A stretch of 64,000 bases of DNA from Bacillus chungangensis (GCF_030812995.1 NZ_JAUSTT010000008.1:1-64000), one strand, 5' to 3'; counted from the stretch's first letter, positions 45,120 to 54,857 are shown. A program made the numbers and translations. Notes: generated from the letters alone by a model not told the origin.

Positions 45120-46691
45120 TCATTCAATTGTTTTTTCGTTTAAAGAAACACTCACATTTTTACGCGGCAAAAACATGATAATAACAAGAAGAATCACTAC
45201 TGTGCCTAAACCGGCTAATGTGCTACCACTGAAACCTAATACTAAATATCCTAAGGCCGAAACAGCTGCCGCGGTAAAGGCATAAGGCATTTGCGTCATT
45301 ACATGGTCCATCAAATTGCTGCCTGCTCCTGTTGATGACAAGATCGTCGTATCAGAAATTGGTGAGCAATGATCGCCAAAAACAGCACCAGCAAGAACTG
45401 CAGCCATTAATGGAAGAATAATATTCATATCAACAACCGCTGCAATTTCACCAGCAATTGGAATTAAAATACCAAATGCTCCCCATGAGGTTCCGGTTGA
45501 AAAGGCAATAAGTCCAGCAATAATAAATAGCAGGAATGGCAAGAAGCCTATAGGAAGACTGGAATTTTCAACAATACCCGCCAAGTAAGCACCTGTTTTT
45601 AGTTGACCGATTAAATCAACAATTGCCCAAGCAAATATTAAAATTAAAACAGCAGGAAGCATGGAGCGGATTCCTTGTAAGGCACCGTTTAAAAAGATCC
45701 CAGGATTTACTGCTTTTTTGATCATGCTTTGTTGAATGAAGAAAATAAACGAAAGTAGTAAACCGATCAAACCACCATAGAAAAGCGCCACCGAAACATC
45801 AGCATCCCCAAATATCTCCATTATGGATGCTCCTTCGCTATACCCAGTCCAAATCATAAAAACAACAGTTGCAATAATCAATGCAACGATCGGCCAAATT
45901 AACGAATGAACAGAGCCTTGTTTACTTTCAGGAAGCGGCGTCTTCGTTTCACCCGGCACATCCTTATTAGGATCAAATAATTGTCCTGTTTCACGAGCCC
46001 TTTTCTCATGCGTTTTCATTGCTCCGAAATCAAGATCGCGAATGGCTACGATAAATACTAATGCTAATGCCGACCAAACATATAAGTTCATAGGAATCAT
46101 TTTAACAAACGCTGTGAAGGCAGACATTTGTGTAACACCATGGGCTGCAAAAACGGATGTAACAATCCCGATAATATAAGCCCCCCAGCTTGAAATAGGT
46201 GCAATTACACAAACTGGAGCTGAAGTAGAATCGATAATATACGCCAATTTAGCTCTTGATATATGATGACGATCCGTAATAGGTCGAGAAACTTGCCCTA
46301 CTGCTAAACTATTAAAATAATCATCTAAAAATATCGCGATGCCAAGAAAAGCTGTCATAATTTGTGCGCCAGCTCTCGTTTTAATCCGTTTCATCGCCCA
46401 TTCACCAAATGCTCGTGTTCCTCCATTAATGCTTATGAAAGCGGTTACAATCCCTAAGATGATGATAAAAAATTCAATATAAATATTCCAAGTATTCCAA
46501 CTGCCATCTTTCCAGAAGATCCCTTTAAATGCCTCCCAAACAATAACGACTGTATCGGCAACATTTCCATTCGCCAAGAGCAAGGCAGCGGAAAGAATCC
46601 CAAGCCCCAACGATAGAATAACTCTACGTGTTAATATTACCATCGTAATCGCAATAAATGGGGGTATAAGCGAATAAATTGTTCCTTCCAT
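45120..46691 (-). CDS. NhaC-family Na+/H+ antiporter-like transporter
   Basis: A 523-residue membrane protein with about 11-12 helices and NhaC-type landmarks: FLDDYFNSLAVGQVSRPITDRHHISRAKLAYIIDSTSAPVCVIAPISSWGAYIIG is spread over residues 120-175, and AFSTGTSWGAFGILIPIAGEI and GDHCSPISDTTILSSTGA come later. Some relatives exchange Na+ for H+, others move amino acids. The position just upstream of the lysine cluster permits an amino-acid (for example lysine) exchange role, but it has its own terminator. GGAAGGGAAAA precedes ATG 46691. Confidence 0.85.
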   Translation of the reverse strand: MEGTIYSLIPPFIAITMVILTRRVILSLGLGILSAALLLANGNVADTVVIVWEAFKGIFWKDGSWNTWNIYIEFFIIILGIVTAFISINGGTRAFGEWAMKRIKTRAGAQIMTAFLGIAIFLDDYFNSLAVGQVSRPITDRHHISRAKLAYIIDSTSAPVCVIAPISSWGAYIIGIVTSVFAAHGVTQMSAFTAFVKMIPMNLYVWSALALVFIVAIRDLDFGAMKTHEKRARETGQLFDPNKDVPGETKTPLPESKQGSVHSLIWPIVALIIATVVFMIWTGYSEGASIMEIFGDADVSVALFYGGLIGLLLSFIFFIQQSMIKKAVNPGIFLNGALQGIRSMLPAVLILIFAWAIVDLIGQLKTGAYLAGIVENSSLPIGFLPFLLFIIAGLIAFSTGTSWGAFGILIPIAGEIAAVVDMNIILPLMAAVLAGAVFGDHCSPISDTTILSSTGAGSNLMDHVMTQMPYAFTAAAVSALGYLVLGFSGSTLAGLGTVVILLVIIMFLPRKNVSVSLNEKTIE

Positions 46692-46983
46692 TTTTCCCTT
46701 CCTTTCATTCTTTATATAGGATTGGTGGTCAATGCTACTCCTCTCCTGCTATAACTTAGAGGAAATAGTGGGAAAATCATTGCCAAATCCATGTGATTTA
46801 TCACGAAGTACGTAATAGGAGCATGAGATCATTATATATAGAGAAACATATGCTGTCAAAGGGCTTTTTATCCATTCTATCGTTCATAAGACCCTCATTT
46901 CCAATTACTGTAGATGGTAATAAAATTCCTATTGTAATTCTTGATTGCAGCTGTGAATGTCATTTGGATTTAAAAAACCGATA
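46692..46983. other. Gap between rnjB and the NhaC-type gene
   Basis: About 290 nt that must hold the transporter promoter. I searched it for a lysine riboswitch and saw none. No gene recognised. Confidence 0.4.
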
Positions 46984-47035
46984 AAGGGGCTGGTTCCTAT
47001 AAGTCAGTTAAACTGACTAAGGTCCTGCCCCTTCT
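46984..47035 (-). terminator. Terminator of rnjB
   Basis: AAGGGGCAGGACC...GGAACCAGCCCCTT arms enclose AGTCAGTT/AACTGACT. It is immediately past the rnjB stop, with TTTATC after it. Confidence 0.8.
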
Positions 47036-47037
47036 CC

Positions 47038-48696
47038 TTAAATTTCCATAATAATCGGTAGGATCATTGGTCTTCTTCTCGTTTTTTCAAACAGGAAGTG
47101 ATTTAACTGATCGCGAATATCCTGTTTAATGCTTGACCATTCGAATGCCTCGCGCGCTAAATTTTTCTCCACTATTTGAGCAGTGAGCTTCGTAGATTCT
47201 TCTAATAATTTTTCCGATTCTCTAACATATACAAAGCCTCGAGAAATAATTTCCGGTCCAGAAGCAATCGTTTTTCTTTTCTTGTTTAATGTAACGACGA
47301 CGATAAAAATCCCGTCTTCAGATAGCAATTTGCGGTCTCGTAAGACGATATTGCCTACATCTCCAACACCAAGGCCATCAATAAGGACATTCCCGGCATT
47401 TACTCTGTTTCCAGTCGTCATTTTCCCATTTCGATATTCAATAATTTCACCTTTGCCGGGAATAAAAATATTTTTTTTCTTAATGTCCATTTCTTGAGCG
47501 ATTTTTGCATGAGCAAACAACATGCGGTACTCGCCTTGGATAGGGACAAAGTATTTCGGTTTTGTTAAGTTCAACATTAGTTTTAAATCTTCCTGATGCC
47601 CGTGCTCGGAGACGTGAATTTTTTTGCTAATAACCGTAGCTCCCGCTCGATATAAAAGATCCATTGTTCTATACAAGAACGTTTCAAGGCTTGGCCCAGG
47701 AGTGGGAGTAATAAGAACGGTATCTCCCTTTTGAATATTTACTTGCTTATGGGTTTGCTTAGCCATTCTTTGCAGCGTTTTTAGTGGTTCTCCCATATGG
47801 CCTGTCGCAATCACAATAATTTGATCATCACGATATTTGCCAATATCCTGAATAGGTATAATCATCTTTTCGTCTTTTACTTTTAGATAACCAAGTTCCA
47901 AAGCAATTTCGTACACTCGTTCAAGATTTTTGCCCATTACTGCTACTTTTCGATTATTTTCATAAGCAACATCAAATACTTGCTGAATACGAATCAAGTT
48001 AGAAGCAAAACACGCCACAATCACTCTTCCCGGTGCACTATGAAAGGCGTTGGTAATCTCTTCAGTCACAACAGATTCGGAGGTCGTATAGCCTGGACGT
48101 TCAGCTTCCGTACTATCAGATAATAAGCAAAGCACTCCTTCATCGCCAATGTTTGCAATTTTTCCAATCTCAGTCTTATATATATCGGTGGCGGCTTGAT
48201 CAAACTTAAAATCTCCAGTGTAGACAATGTTTCCTTCAGCTGTATGAATACAAATACCAACGGAATCAGGAATGCTTTGCGTCGTTTTAAAGAAACTGAC
48301 TGTAACAGAATCGAATGTTAATTGTGAATCCGAGTGGATAACATGGAATGTCCCATTTACTTTCTGGTCTTTCATCGCTTCCTTTGCAAATGCAATCGTT
48401 AGTTTAGTACCATATACTGGAACATTTAATTTTCTTAACACATATGGAAGTGCACCAATTGAGTCTTCATGCCCATGAGTTAAAAAAATTGCTTTTACAC
48501 GTGATTTATTTTCTTCAAGATAAGAAGTATCCGGGATGACGACGTCAATGCCGAGCATTTCATCCTCAGGGAACATTAGTCCCGCATCAAGGACAAAAAT
48601 ATCATCATCGACCTCTACTATATACATGTTTTTCCCGATTTCTCCAACTCCGCCGAGTGGAATGATTTTAATCGATTCATTTTTTTTATTTCTCAA
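47038..48696 (-). CDS. rnjB: Ribonuclease J2
   Basis: A 552-residue beta-CASP metallo-beta-lactamase nuclease. The metal motif reads FLTHGHEDSIGALPY, where RNase J1 has HGHEDHIGG; the missing final His is a feature of RNase J2, whose exonuclease activity is weak. Also present are VYTGDFKFDQAAT, VACFASNLIRIQQV, ATGHMGEPLKTLQRMA and HVSEHGHQEDLKLML. RNase J2 pairs with J1 in mRNA decay. The start TTG 48696, behind TTGGAGGATATAAAC, is the only one fitting the family N-terminus. Located next to dapA, as ymfA is in B. subtilis. Confidence 0.93.
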   Translation of the reverse strand: MRNKKNESIKIIPLGGVGEIGKNMYIVEVDDDIFVLDAGLMFPEDEMLGIDVVIPDTSYLEENKSRVKAIFLTHGHEDSIGALPYVLRKLNVPVYGTKLTIAFAKEAMKDQKVNGTFHVIHSDSQLTFDSVTVSFFKTTQSIPDSVGICIHTAEGNIVYTGDFKFDQAATDIYKTEIGKIANIGDEGVLCLLSDSTEAERPGYTTSESVVTEEITNAFHSAPGRVIVACFASNLIRIQQVFDVAYENNRKVAVMGKNLERVYEIALELGYLKVKDEKMIIPIQDIGKYRDDQIIVIATGHMGEPLKTLQRMAKQTHKQVNIQKGDTVLITPTPGPSLETFLYRTMDLLYRAGATVISKKIHVSEHGHQEDLKLMLNLTKPKYFVPIQGEYRMLFAHAKIAQEMDIKKKNIFIPGKGEIIEYRNGKMTTGNRVNAGNVLIDGLGVGDVGNIVLRDRKLLSEDGIFIVVVTLNKKRKTIASGPEIISRGFVYVRESEKLLEESTKLTAQIVEKNLAREAFEWSSIKQDIRDQLNHFLFEKTRRRPMILPIIMEI

Positions 48697-49059
48697 TGTT
48701 TATATCCTCCAATATTCTTGTTTCCCGATCTTCATCAGTTAATATTATTATACAAGACTTTTCCAGATAATTCACCAATCAATCATTAAGGGGGAATGGA
48801 AACTTCTATCAACATGATTTTATCTTACCTTCCATAGAGAGCATATGAAGCTAAAAAAGTGCAATCCTTGAAAAAGACGCTTTCCCTTCGCCAAAGCAAT
48901 TCAAGTAAGTCTGAACATATGGAACCACTTTCACATCTACTACCGATTTCTTTATATTAGTGTTTGCACCTTCTGTAAAAATAATTGTCGGCAGCTTTAA
49001 ACAGAAATGGAGTAGCAAGAGATTGCTGAGAGGAGAAGTTTTAATTGAAGTGTAACGAT
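48697..49059. other. Gap upstream of rnjB
   Basis: About 360 nt with no gene; the rnjB promoter probably lies here. It runs into repeat copy R1 on its right. Confidence 0.4.
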
Positions 49060-49315
49060 AATAAAGTGAAGCTTCAAAAGATGGGGTTTTCTCTTATCCC
49101 CCACTCATAAGAAGTAGAACAAAGGCTAAGGTCGCGAGCGTCCTCGAAAAAGGAAGCCGCTTTTTCTTCGTTCGATGTATTACTGGCGAAGCTTTCCTTG
49201 TCCTGCGGCCCGAACCAATCGGACATTTGACTTTCAGTTTCCCCCCACCTAGCGCTTCTGATTCCTCGTGCTCTTGAGGTGGGGGTCTTGACTTGCCAGT
49301 TAGATGTGGGATAAA
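49060..49315. repeat. Dispersed repeat R1, copy 1
   Basis: It begins ATAAAGTGAAGCTTC, then GGGGTTTTCTCTTATCCCCC (hairpin), a GTCCTCGAAAAAGGAAG...CTTTTTCTTCG segment, CCAATCGGACATTTGACTTT, a CCCCCCACCT...AGGTGGGGG hairpin and the end GCCAGTTAGATGTGGGATAAA. The minus-strand 94-codon frame across it is not a gene. It shares block order with copies at 55240 and 55581. Confidence 0.75.
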
Positions 49316-49347
49316 AAAAACTCCCATGGTGCTAAGCACCATAGGAG
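49312..49347 (-). terminator. Terminator of dapA
   Basis: CTCCTATGGTGCT and AGCACCATGGGAG form a strong stem followed by eight T's, 30 nt past the dapA stop. Confidence 0.92.
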
Positions 49348-49376
49348 AAGCGGCTCCAGCATTCTGGAATGCCATT

Positions 49377-50258
49377 CTATTTGTTTTTTACTTTTTTCAT
49401 AAATGCTGCAATAGTTAAGCGTTCAGGTTCAGTTAATGGAACGAGAGGCAAGCGCACAGAACCAACATCAAGACCTTGAATTTGCAAGGCTGTTTTAACA
49501 GGAGCTGGATTTGGGGCAATGAACATCCCGCGCATCAATGGAAGCAACGTTTGGTGGATGCTTGCAGCTTTTTTTGTTTCTCCAGCAAAAAATGCCTGAA
49601 ACATCGCTTGAATATCGTTCCCAACTATATGAGATGCTACCGAAACAACGCCTGCACCGCCAATCGCTGCAACGGGAAGTGCAATACTATCATCGCCGCT
49701 GTAAAGCAGAAAATCATCTGGAGTATTTGCAATAATATCTGTCATTGCATCTAAATTACCGCTTGCTTCTTTTACCGCAACAATATTATCAATATTTGCA
49801 AGCTCAATCACCGTTTCCGCTTGAATATTGACTACAGAGCGGCCAGGGATATTATACACCATAATTGGCAATGAAGTTGTTCGAGCGATTGTTTTAAAGT
49901 GCTCATATAATCCAGCCTGATTTGGCTTATTATAATAGGGAGCAACGAGCATGATGCCGTCAACCCCACATTGCTCTGCTTTTTTTGTTAATTCTATGGA
50001 AGCGTACGTATTGTTGCTTCCTGTTCCAGCGATTACTGGTATGCGATGATCTACTACTTTTACGACATGTTTAAATAAAGCCACTTTTTCTTCTGTCGAT
50101 AATGTCGGAGATTCTCCTGTCGTTCCTGCAACAACAAGGGAATCGGTTCCATTAGCGATTAAATGGTTTACTAATTGTGTTGTTTTTTGAAAATCAATAT
50201 TGCCTTTTTTATCGAATGGCGTCACCATTGCGGTTGAAACTCGGCCAAAATTTAACAT
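49377..50258 (-). CDS. dapA: 4-hydroxy-tetrahydrodipicolinate synthase
   Basis: DapA condenses pyruvate and aspartate semialdehyde, the branch step to diaminopimelate, lysine and dipicolinate. The 293-residue TIM barrel shows VAGTTGESPTLSTEEK, the substrate Tyr in VMVYNIPGRS and the Schiff-base Lys in IVAVKEASGNLDAM; also LLYSGDDSIALPV. Last gene of the dpaAB-asd-dapG-dapA order. The start follows AGGGTGTGAAATA. Confidence 0.97.
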   Translation of the reverse strand: MLNFGRVSTAMVTPFDKKGNIDFQKTTQLVNHLIANGTDSLVVAGTTGESPTLSTEEKVALFKHVVKVVDHRIPVIAGTGSNNTYASIELTKKAEQCGVDGIMLVAPYYNKPNQAGLYEHFKTIARTTSLPIMVYNIPGRSVVNIQAETVIELANIDNIVAVKEASGNLDAMTDIIANTPDDFLLYSGDDSIALPVAAIGGAGVVSVASHIVGNDIQAMFQAFFAGETKKAASIHQTLLPLMRGMFIAPNPAPVKTALQIQGLDVGSVRLPLVPLTEPERLTIAAFMKKVKNK

Positions 50259-50587
50259 TATTTCACACCCTTTTTCCTTTTCAAGTGAGTGATGACTCCC
50301 GCTTCTTTATGCGGCTTCTATTAGGTGCCAGTAAATCTCTATCTTCATGTCGGAAGAATAAGCGTGAAGTTTAAATCATGTACAAACAACAGATGTTTCA
50401 CTTCATCATGCAGCCTATCCCACGAAGAAACTATCTTCTAGTGAACTACTCACCACTTATTGACCTTGCGGTCTGATTGAAGTGGGAGAATTCTTTTCGG
50501 AAATCAAGTTAAAAGTCTATAAAGAGCAAACCTTTCTTATGTGCAAGCTTAGAAAAGATGGACCTTCGATCAATACGCGCCTTGCTT
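50259..50587. other. dapG-dapA gap with a relic hairpin
   Basis: The 329-nt gap contains GTGAACTACTCACC (50441-50454), then CCACTT...AAGTGGGAG (50453-50488), closing with AATTC, the same layout as the element at 6047-6079. In B. subtilis dapG and dapA are nearly adjacent, so this is inserted sequence. No gene seen. Confidence 0.5.
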
Positions 50588-51841
50588 CTATCCTAATAAA
50601 GCACTATCTTCTATTTCTAGTATTTCTTCTTGTAAATGAAAGACATCATGCAATGCATTAACAGCCTCGGTTAAATCGGCAGCTTTGACAAGCACCCAAA
50701 TCGTCGTATGGCTATCAGCTGCTTGAAGAATTCGAATCTCTTTTTCTGACAAAGCAGATACAATTTTTGAAGCTACTCCAGGCACGCCTGTTATGCCTGC
50801 GCCTACGACAGATACTTTAGCACAATTGCGTTCTATTATTGGATCATACTGCAACTCTTTCAATACCGCAATTGCCCGATCAGTCGTCTCTTCAGTGACT
50901 GTATACACAACGCCTGTAGGAGAAATGTTAATGAAATCCACACTTATATTTTCTTTCGCCATCGCCTTAAAAACTTCTGCTTGCAAGTTGTATTGGCCTT
51001 CCTTTGATGATACTTTGATTTGTGTGACATTTGGAACATAAGCGATTCCAGTAACAAGTCTCTCTTTAATATCGAAACCGATATTTTTTTCCTTGTGCAT
51101 AGAGGTGATCAACGTTCCTAAACCATCTGAATACGTACATCTAATCCTAATCGGCACTTTTGCCTGCATTGCAATTTCTACCGCTCTCGGATGGATTACT
51201 TTCGCTCCCTGATAAGCCATATTGCAAACTTCATTATAAGTAACGATTGACAATGGACGTGCTTTCTCAACTAGTCGCGGATCAGCGGTCATCATTCCTT
51301 CGACATCTGTAAAAATATCGATCCTTTCTGCTTTCAATGCGGCTCCAATTGCAGCTGCAGACGTGTCACTGCCACCCCGCCCTATCGTTGTTGTGTCGCC
51401 GTTTTTCCCAGCTCCTTGAAAGCCTGCTACAACGATGCAATCGTGATGATGAAGCTCTCGAAGCAGGCGATCGCATTGCATATCAATGATTTTTGCATTT
51501 GTATGTTCGTTATTTGTAAATAAACCTGCCTGTTGACCAGTCAATGCCGCTGCGCTTATTCCGTCTTCTAGCAGCATGTTTGTCATTACAATGCTGGAAA
51601 TTGTTTCGCCGCAGGAAAGCAAAAGGTCTTGCTCTCGTTTGCTTAAAAACGTATTTGAACCGCCAGCTAATGTAAGCAGGGTATCTGTTGCGTATGGGTC
51701 TCCTTTTCTGCCAATTGCAGAAACAACTACTACAACTTTATAACCGTCATGGATCGCTCGTTGAATATGCTTCTTTGCTAACAGACGTGTCCTTGTATCA
51801 CATAACGATGTTCCGCCAAATTTTTGGACGATTACTTTCAT
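50588..51841 (-). CDS. dapG: Aspartokinase I (diaminopimelate-sensitive type)
   Basis: Aspartokinase phosphorylates aspartate, the first step to lysine, threonine and methionine. KFGGTSL at the N-terminus, the GRGGSDTSAAAIGAALKAERIDIFTDVEGMMTADPR kinase core split over residues 155-190, and two ACT domains at the C-terminus (VSVVGAGITGVPGVASKIV, ILQAADSHTTIWVLV). 417 residues with no internal start for a separate beta subunit; this and the neighbours mark DapG. ATG 51841 follows GGGGTGTGAGC. Confidence 0.93.
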   Translation of the reverse strand: MKVIVQKFGGTSLCDTRTRLLAKKHIQRAIHDGYKVVVVVSAIGRKGDPYATDTLLTLAGGSNTFLSKREQDLLLSCGETISSIVMTNMLLEDGISAAALTGQQAGLFTNNEHTNAKIIDMQCDRLLRELHHHDCIVVAGFQGAGKNGDTTTIGRGGSDTSAAAIGAALKAERIDIFTDVEGMMTADPRLVEKARPLSIVTYNEVCNMAYQGAKVIHPRAVEIAMQAKVPIRIRCTYSDGLGTLITSMHKEKNIGFDIKERLVTGIAYVPNVTQIKVSSKEGQYNLQAEVFKAMAKENISVDFINISPTGVVYTVTEETTDRAIAVLKELQYDPIIERNCAKVSVVGAGITGVPGVASKIVSALSEKEIRILQAADSHTTIWVLVKAADLTEAVNALHDVFHLQEEILEIEDSALLG

Positions 51842-51957
51842 GCTCACACCCCTGATTCTGTTTTACAGCAATCTAAATAATGATTAATGAGAGGAATCAA
51901 GTGAAGCAATGCTCCACATGATACAAACCCCACTCTTACTATGTTATCTCTATCATT

Positions 51958-53013
51958 TTAATTTTTTGGTTTAACTAAATCAAGTTTGATAAGACTTTGA
52001 GCAATTTGAACAGAATTCCAGGCTGCTCCTTTTAATAGATTATCAGATACAATCCACATGTGAAACCCATTATTTTCATCTAAATCTTGGCGAATTCTAC
52101 CAACAAAAATATCGGTCTTGCCTACTGCATCCGCAGGCATTGGATAGAGCTGCTCCTGTGGGTTGTCTTGAAGAACTACTCCTGGCGCTTTTTGAAGCAC
52201 CTCGTGAATATCTTTTGTTGTCACGTTACCCTTTTCAACCTCGATATAGACTGATTCAGAGTGACCTGTTTCAACAGGAAGCCGGACACAAGTTGCTGCC
52301 ACCTTTAGAGCTGGCATGTTCATAATTTTTTTTGTTTCATTCATCATCTTCATCTCTTCAAGTGTATAGCCATTTTCAGAAAATACGTCAATTTGTGGAA
52401 TGACATTAAATGCAATTTGGTAATGTTTTTCTGCACCTTTCACTGGTAATGTTGCTGGTTGAATAGATTGGTCGTTTAACAGTGCTTTAGTTTGGTTTTT
52501 CATTTCTTCGATAGCTTGTACGCCAGCACCAGAAACTGCTTGGTATGTGGAAACAATGACTTTTTTCAATCCGAAAGCCTGGCGAATCGGCTCTAAGGCA
52601 GCTACCATTTGAATAGTCGAACAGTTTGGATTGGCAATAATGCCGCGATGTTCGTGCAATGCTTCTTCATTCACTTCTGGTACAACCAATGGAACCGTTT
52701 CATCCATACGGTACGCACTTGTATTATCTATGACAATAGCGCCGCGTTTCACTGCCTCAGGAGCTAATTGTTGAGAAATGCTGCCGCCTGCACTAAAAAA
52801 AGCGATGTCTACACCTTCATAACGCTCAGGGGCTGCTTTTTCAACGACAATATCTTTTCCTTTATAAGTAATAACGGTTCCTGCTGAACGTTCGGAGGAT
52901 AGCAATGTGAGCTTCCGAATTGGAAAATTTGTTTGAGCTAATAATTGAACAATTTGTTGACCTACTGCACCAGTGGCTCCTGTTACCGCCACATGAAACC
53001 CTGACTCTGTCAT
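51958..53013 (-). CDS. asd: Aspartate-semialdehyde dehydrogenase
   Basis: Asd reduces aspartyl phosphate to aspartate semialdehyde with NADPH. It has VTGATGAVGQQIVQLL, LSSERSAGT, FSAGGSIS, catalytic Cys in ANPNCSTIQMV, the STYQAVSGAG motif and the late His in RLPVETGHSESV. ATG 53013, behind GGAAGGGG, gives 351 residues, as usual; the open frame continues 21 codons upstream without a start signal. Confidence 0.95.
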   Translation of the reverse strand: MTESGFHVAVTGATGAVGQQIVQLLAQTNFPIRKLTLLSSERSAGTVITYKGKDIVVEKAAPERYEGVDIAFFSAGGSISQQLAPEAVKRGAIVIDNTSAYRMDETVPLVVPEVNEEALHEHRGIIANPNCSTIQMVAALEPIRQAFGLKKVIVSTYQAVSGAGVQAIEEMKNQTKALLNDQSIQPATLPVKGAEKHYQIAFNVIPQIDVFSENGYTLEEMKMMNETKKIMNMPALKVAATCVRLPVETGHSESVYIEVEKGNVTTKDIHEVLQKAPGVVLQDNPQEQLYPMPADAVGKTDIFVGRIRQDLDENNGFHMWIVSDNLLKGAAWNSVQIAQSLIKLDLVKPKN

Positions 53014-53218
53014 TTCTTTTTTCCCCTTCCAGCTTTTCATTTCAAATGTTCGATTGATGATTTTATTCGTCTTCATTTATAATCATCATTTTAGCACATT
53101 CTTTTAAAATAAGGAGACTATTTTTCTTTATTCAATGAAACTTCTTTTTTGCAAGGGCTGTATGCCAATAACATGAGATGCGTCCGAACAGCGATCATCC
53201 ATCATCCTCTCATTCTTT

Positions 53219-53243
53219 GAAGGGGGGAGAATGCCCCCCTACA
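53219..53243 (-). terminator. G/C hairpin between dpaB and asd
   Basis: Runs of six G and six C (minus strand GGGGGGCATTCTCCCCCC) form a short stable hairpin 45 nt past the dpaB stop. It lacks a T-run, so it may be a partial terminator separating the spore-specific operon from asd. Confidence 0.45.
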
Positions 53244-53287
53244 CTGAAATATGAACATTTGCTCGCTTCCGTTAGATAAAGATTAAA

Positions 53288-53884
53288 TTAAAAGTCCAGG
53301 TATCTTTCCACAATTACAGGCTGGAGCTGCTTTCCTTGCAATGCCATTGCAACAGTTTCATCAAGCGATGACATTCTGGCGACCATAGAGTTTGGCTTGT
53401 TGTTAGGATCGTCCTGGCCAAATGGAATAAAATAAATATGCTTGGATGCCATTAAACGCATTAAATTTACGCCATTTAAACCAAGGGCATCATTTGTAGA
53501 AATGCCGAGCACAACCGGACGCCCATTTCTCAATGTTGCTTTCGCCGCCATTAATACCGGGCTATCCGTCAAAGCATTTGCAAATTTGCTCATCGAGTTT
53601 CCAGTTAATGGAGCTATCACCATACAATCGAGCGGCTCTTTCGGTCCTAAAGGTTCGGCATCAACGATAGAATCAATTACTTTTCGTCCAGTTGCTTCTT
53701 CTATTCTTGCTATCCAATCTTCACCTGCACCAAATCGTGTTTCTGTTTGTTTTACAGTGAAAGTAACAATTGGTACAACGTCCACTCCTGCGTTTACAAG
53801 TTTCTGTATTTCTGGAAAAACAGCATCGTATGTGCAATGGGAACCAGTCAAACCAAACCCTATTCTTTTTCCTTGTAAACTCAT
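53288..53884 (-). CDS. dpaB: Dipicolinate synthase subunit B (SpoVFB)
   Basis: A 198-residue flavoprotein-like subunit (GKRIGFGLTGSHCTYDAVFPEIQKLVNAG, MVIAPLTGNSMSKFANALTDSPVLMAAKA) of the UbiX/Pfl-like family. With DpaA it oxidises dihydrodipicolinate to dipicolinic acid, the spore-core chelator of calcium, in the mother cell. It overlaps dpaA by 4 nt. Confidence 0.95.
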   Translation of the reverse strand: MSLQGKRIGFGLTGSHCTYDAVFPEIQKLVNAGVDVVPIVTFTVKQTETRFGAGEDWIARIEEATGRKVIDSIVDAEPLGPKEPLDCMVIAPLTGNSMSKFANALTDSPVLMAAKATLRNGRPVVLGISTNDALGLNGVNLMRLMASKHIYFIPFGQDDPNNKPNSMVARMSSLDETVAMALQGKQLQPVIVERYLDF

Positions 53885-54783
53885 TTCACTGTCTCCTCCT
53901 GATTGATATCATTTTCTGCCAGTAGCTTCGCTAACACATTTGCCAATATTTTACCGGCAGTTTTTGGTGCAACAATCCCTGGAAGGCCTGGAGCTAATAT
54001 CGCTTTGATGCCTCGCTTTTCCGCATATCGAAAGTCTGTTCCTCCGGGTTTTGAAGCAAGATCAATAATGAGTGTATGGGCTGGCATATTTGCAATAACT
54101 GCTGCTTTAACAATCAATGCTGGAATGGTATTAATACAAATGTCCAGGTCTCGCACCTCCGCCTTAATCTCATCAAGGTGAAAAGGCTCTAATCCCATTT
54201 CACTTATTCTTGCTAGATGTTCACTTTTTCGAGCTCCTACCTTCACCTTCGCCCCCAGGTGATGAAATGCCCTAGCTACACTCATTCCAACACGACCTAA
54301 TCCTAAAACAGCAACTTTAGCATGATGAATGGTAAAATCAGTATGCTGAATCGCCATCATAATCGTACCTTCTACAGTTGGAATAGAATTATAAATAGCA
54401 ACGTCGTCACGTTCAAACAACTGAACTAAGCGTCTTTCTGCTTTTTTGACAACACTATTCAAATAACCATTGCTAATTCCTGAGTAAATAACACAGTGAG
54501 GAGGTGTTTTAAGTAAGATCTCTTCTGTAATGACTATTTTTTCATTGGAAAAAATCGTTTCTACTTCACCCTTTTCATTTGTACCAGGAACCGGTAATAG
54601 TAAGGCGTCTATTGTAGAGAAATCAATTCCATCCATTTTTTCATTTTCTACACCTGTAAATTGAATTTGCAACTGTTCAAAACCGATTAAAAATAGTTTT
54701 GCGTCCAACTCTGTTAACTTTCTAATAATTTCTAGTTGTCTTGCATCGCCGCCTATAACAGCGATTTGCATATCTGTCAACAT
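53881..54783 (-). CDS. dpaA: Dipicolinate synthase subunit A (SpoVFA)
   Basis: The 300-residue dehydrogenase-like subunit has two Rossmann regions (MQIAVIGGDARQLEII at the start and AKVAVLGLGRVGMSVARAFHHLGAKVKVGAR at about residue 153) and CINTIPALIV. It is the first gene of the spoVF operon. ATG 54783 follows CAGGTG. A candidate sigma-K promoter lies 50 nt upstream. Confidence 0.95.
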   Translation of the reverse strand: MLTDMQIAVIGGDARQLEIIRKLTELDAKLFLIGFEQLQIQFTGVENEKMDGIDFSTIDALLLPVPGTNEKGEVETIFSNEKIVITEEILLKTPPHCVIYSGISNGYLNSVVKKAERRLVQLFERDDVAIYNSIPTVEGTIMMAIQHTDFTIHHAKVAVLGLGRVGMSVARAFHHLGAKVKVGARKSEHLARISEMGLEPFHLDEIKAEVRDLDICINTIPALIVKAAVIANMPAHTLIIDLASKPGGTDFRYAEKRGIKAILAPGLPGIVAPKTAGKILANVLAKLLAENDINQEETVK

Positions 54784-54830
54784 GAATCAATTCACCTGCT
54801 TATAAGTTGATGGAGTGGATATTTCTTTAA

Positions 54831-54857
54831 CAGATTATGTAACGGGCGCAAAAAAGT
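54831..54857 (-). promoter_or_regulatory. Candidate sigma-K promoter of dpaAB
   Basis: AC (54857-54856), 16 nt, then CATAATCTG (54839-54831) on the minus strand resembles the sigma-K pattern (AC, 15-16 nt, CATAnnnTA) with imperfect 3' bases. B. subtilis spoVF is sigma-K dependent, which supports the call. Confidence 0.4.

Noticed and set aside
46692-46983. Lysine riboswitch upstream of the NhaC-type gene or the lysine cluster
   Set aside because: I looked for the conserved L-box blocks in both leaders and did not find them.
49094-49375. 93-codon minus-strand ORF between dapA and rnjB
   Set aside because: It runs through repeat R1 and the dapA terminator; the translation is simply the repeat.
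50588-51841. Internal start giving a separate aspartokinase beta subunit
   Set aside because: No ribosome-binding site plus start was seen at the expected position; neighbours and length indicate DapG, which has a single product.
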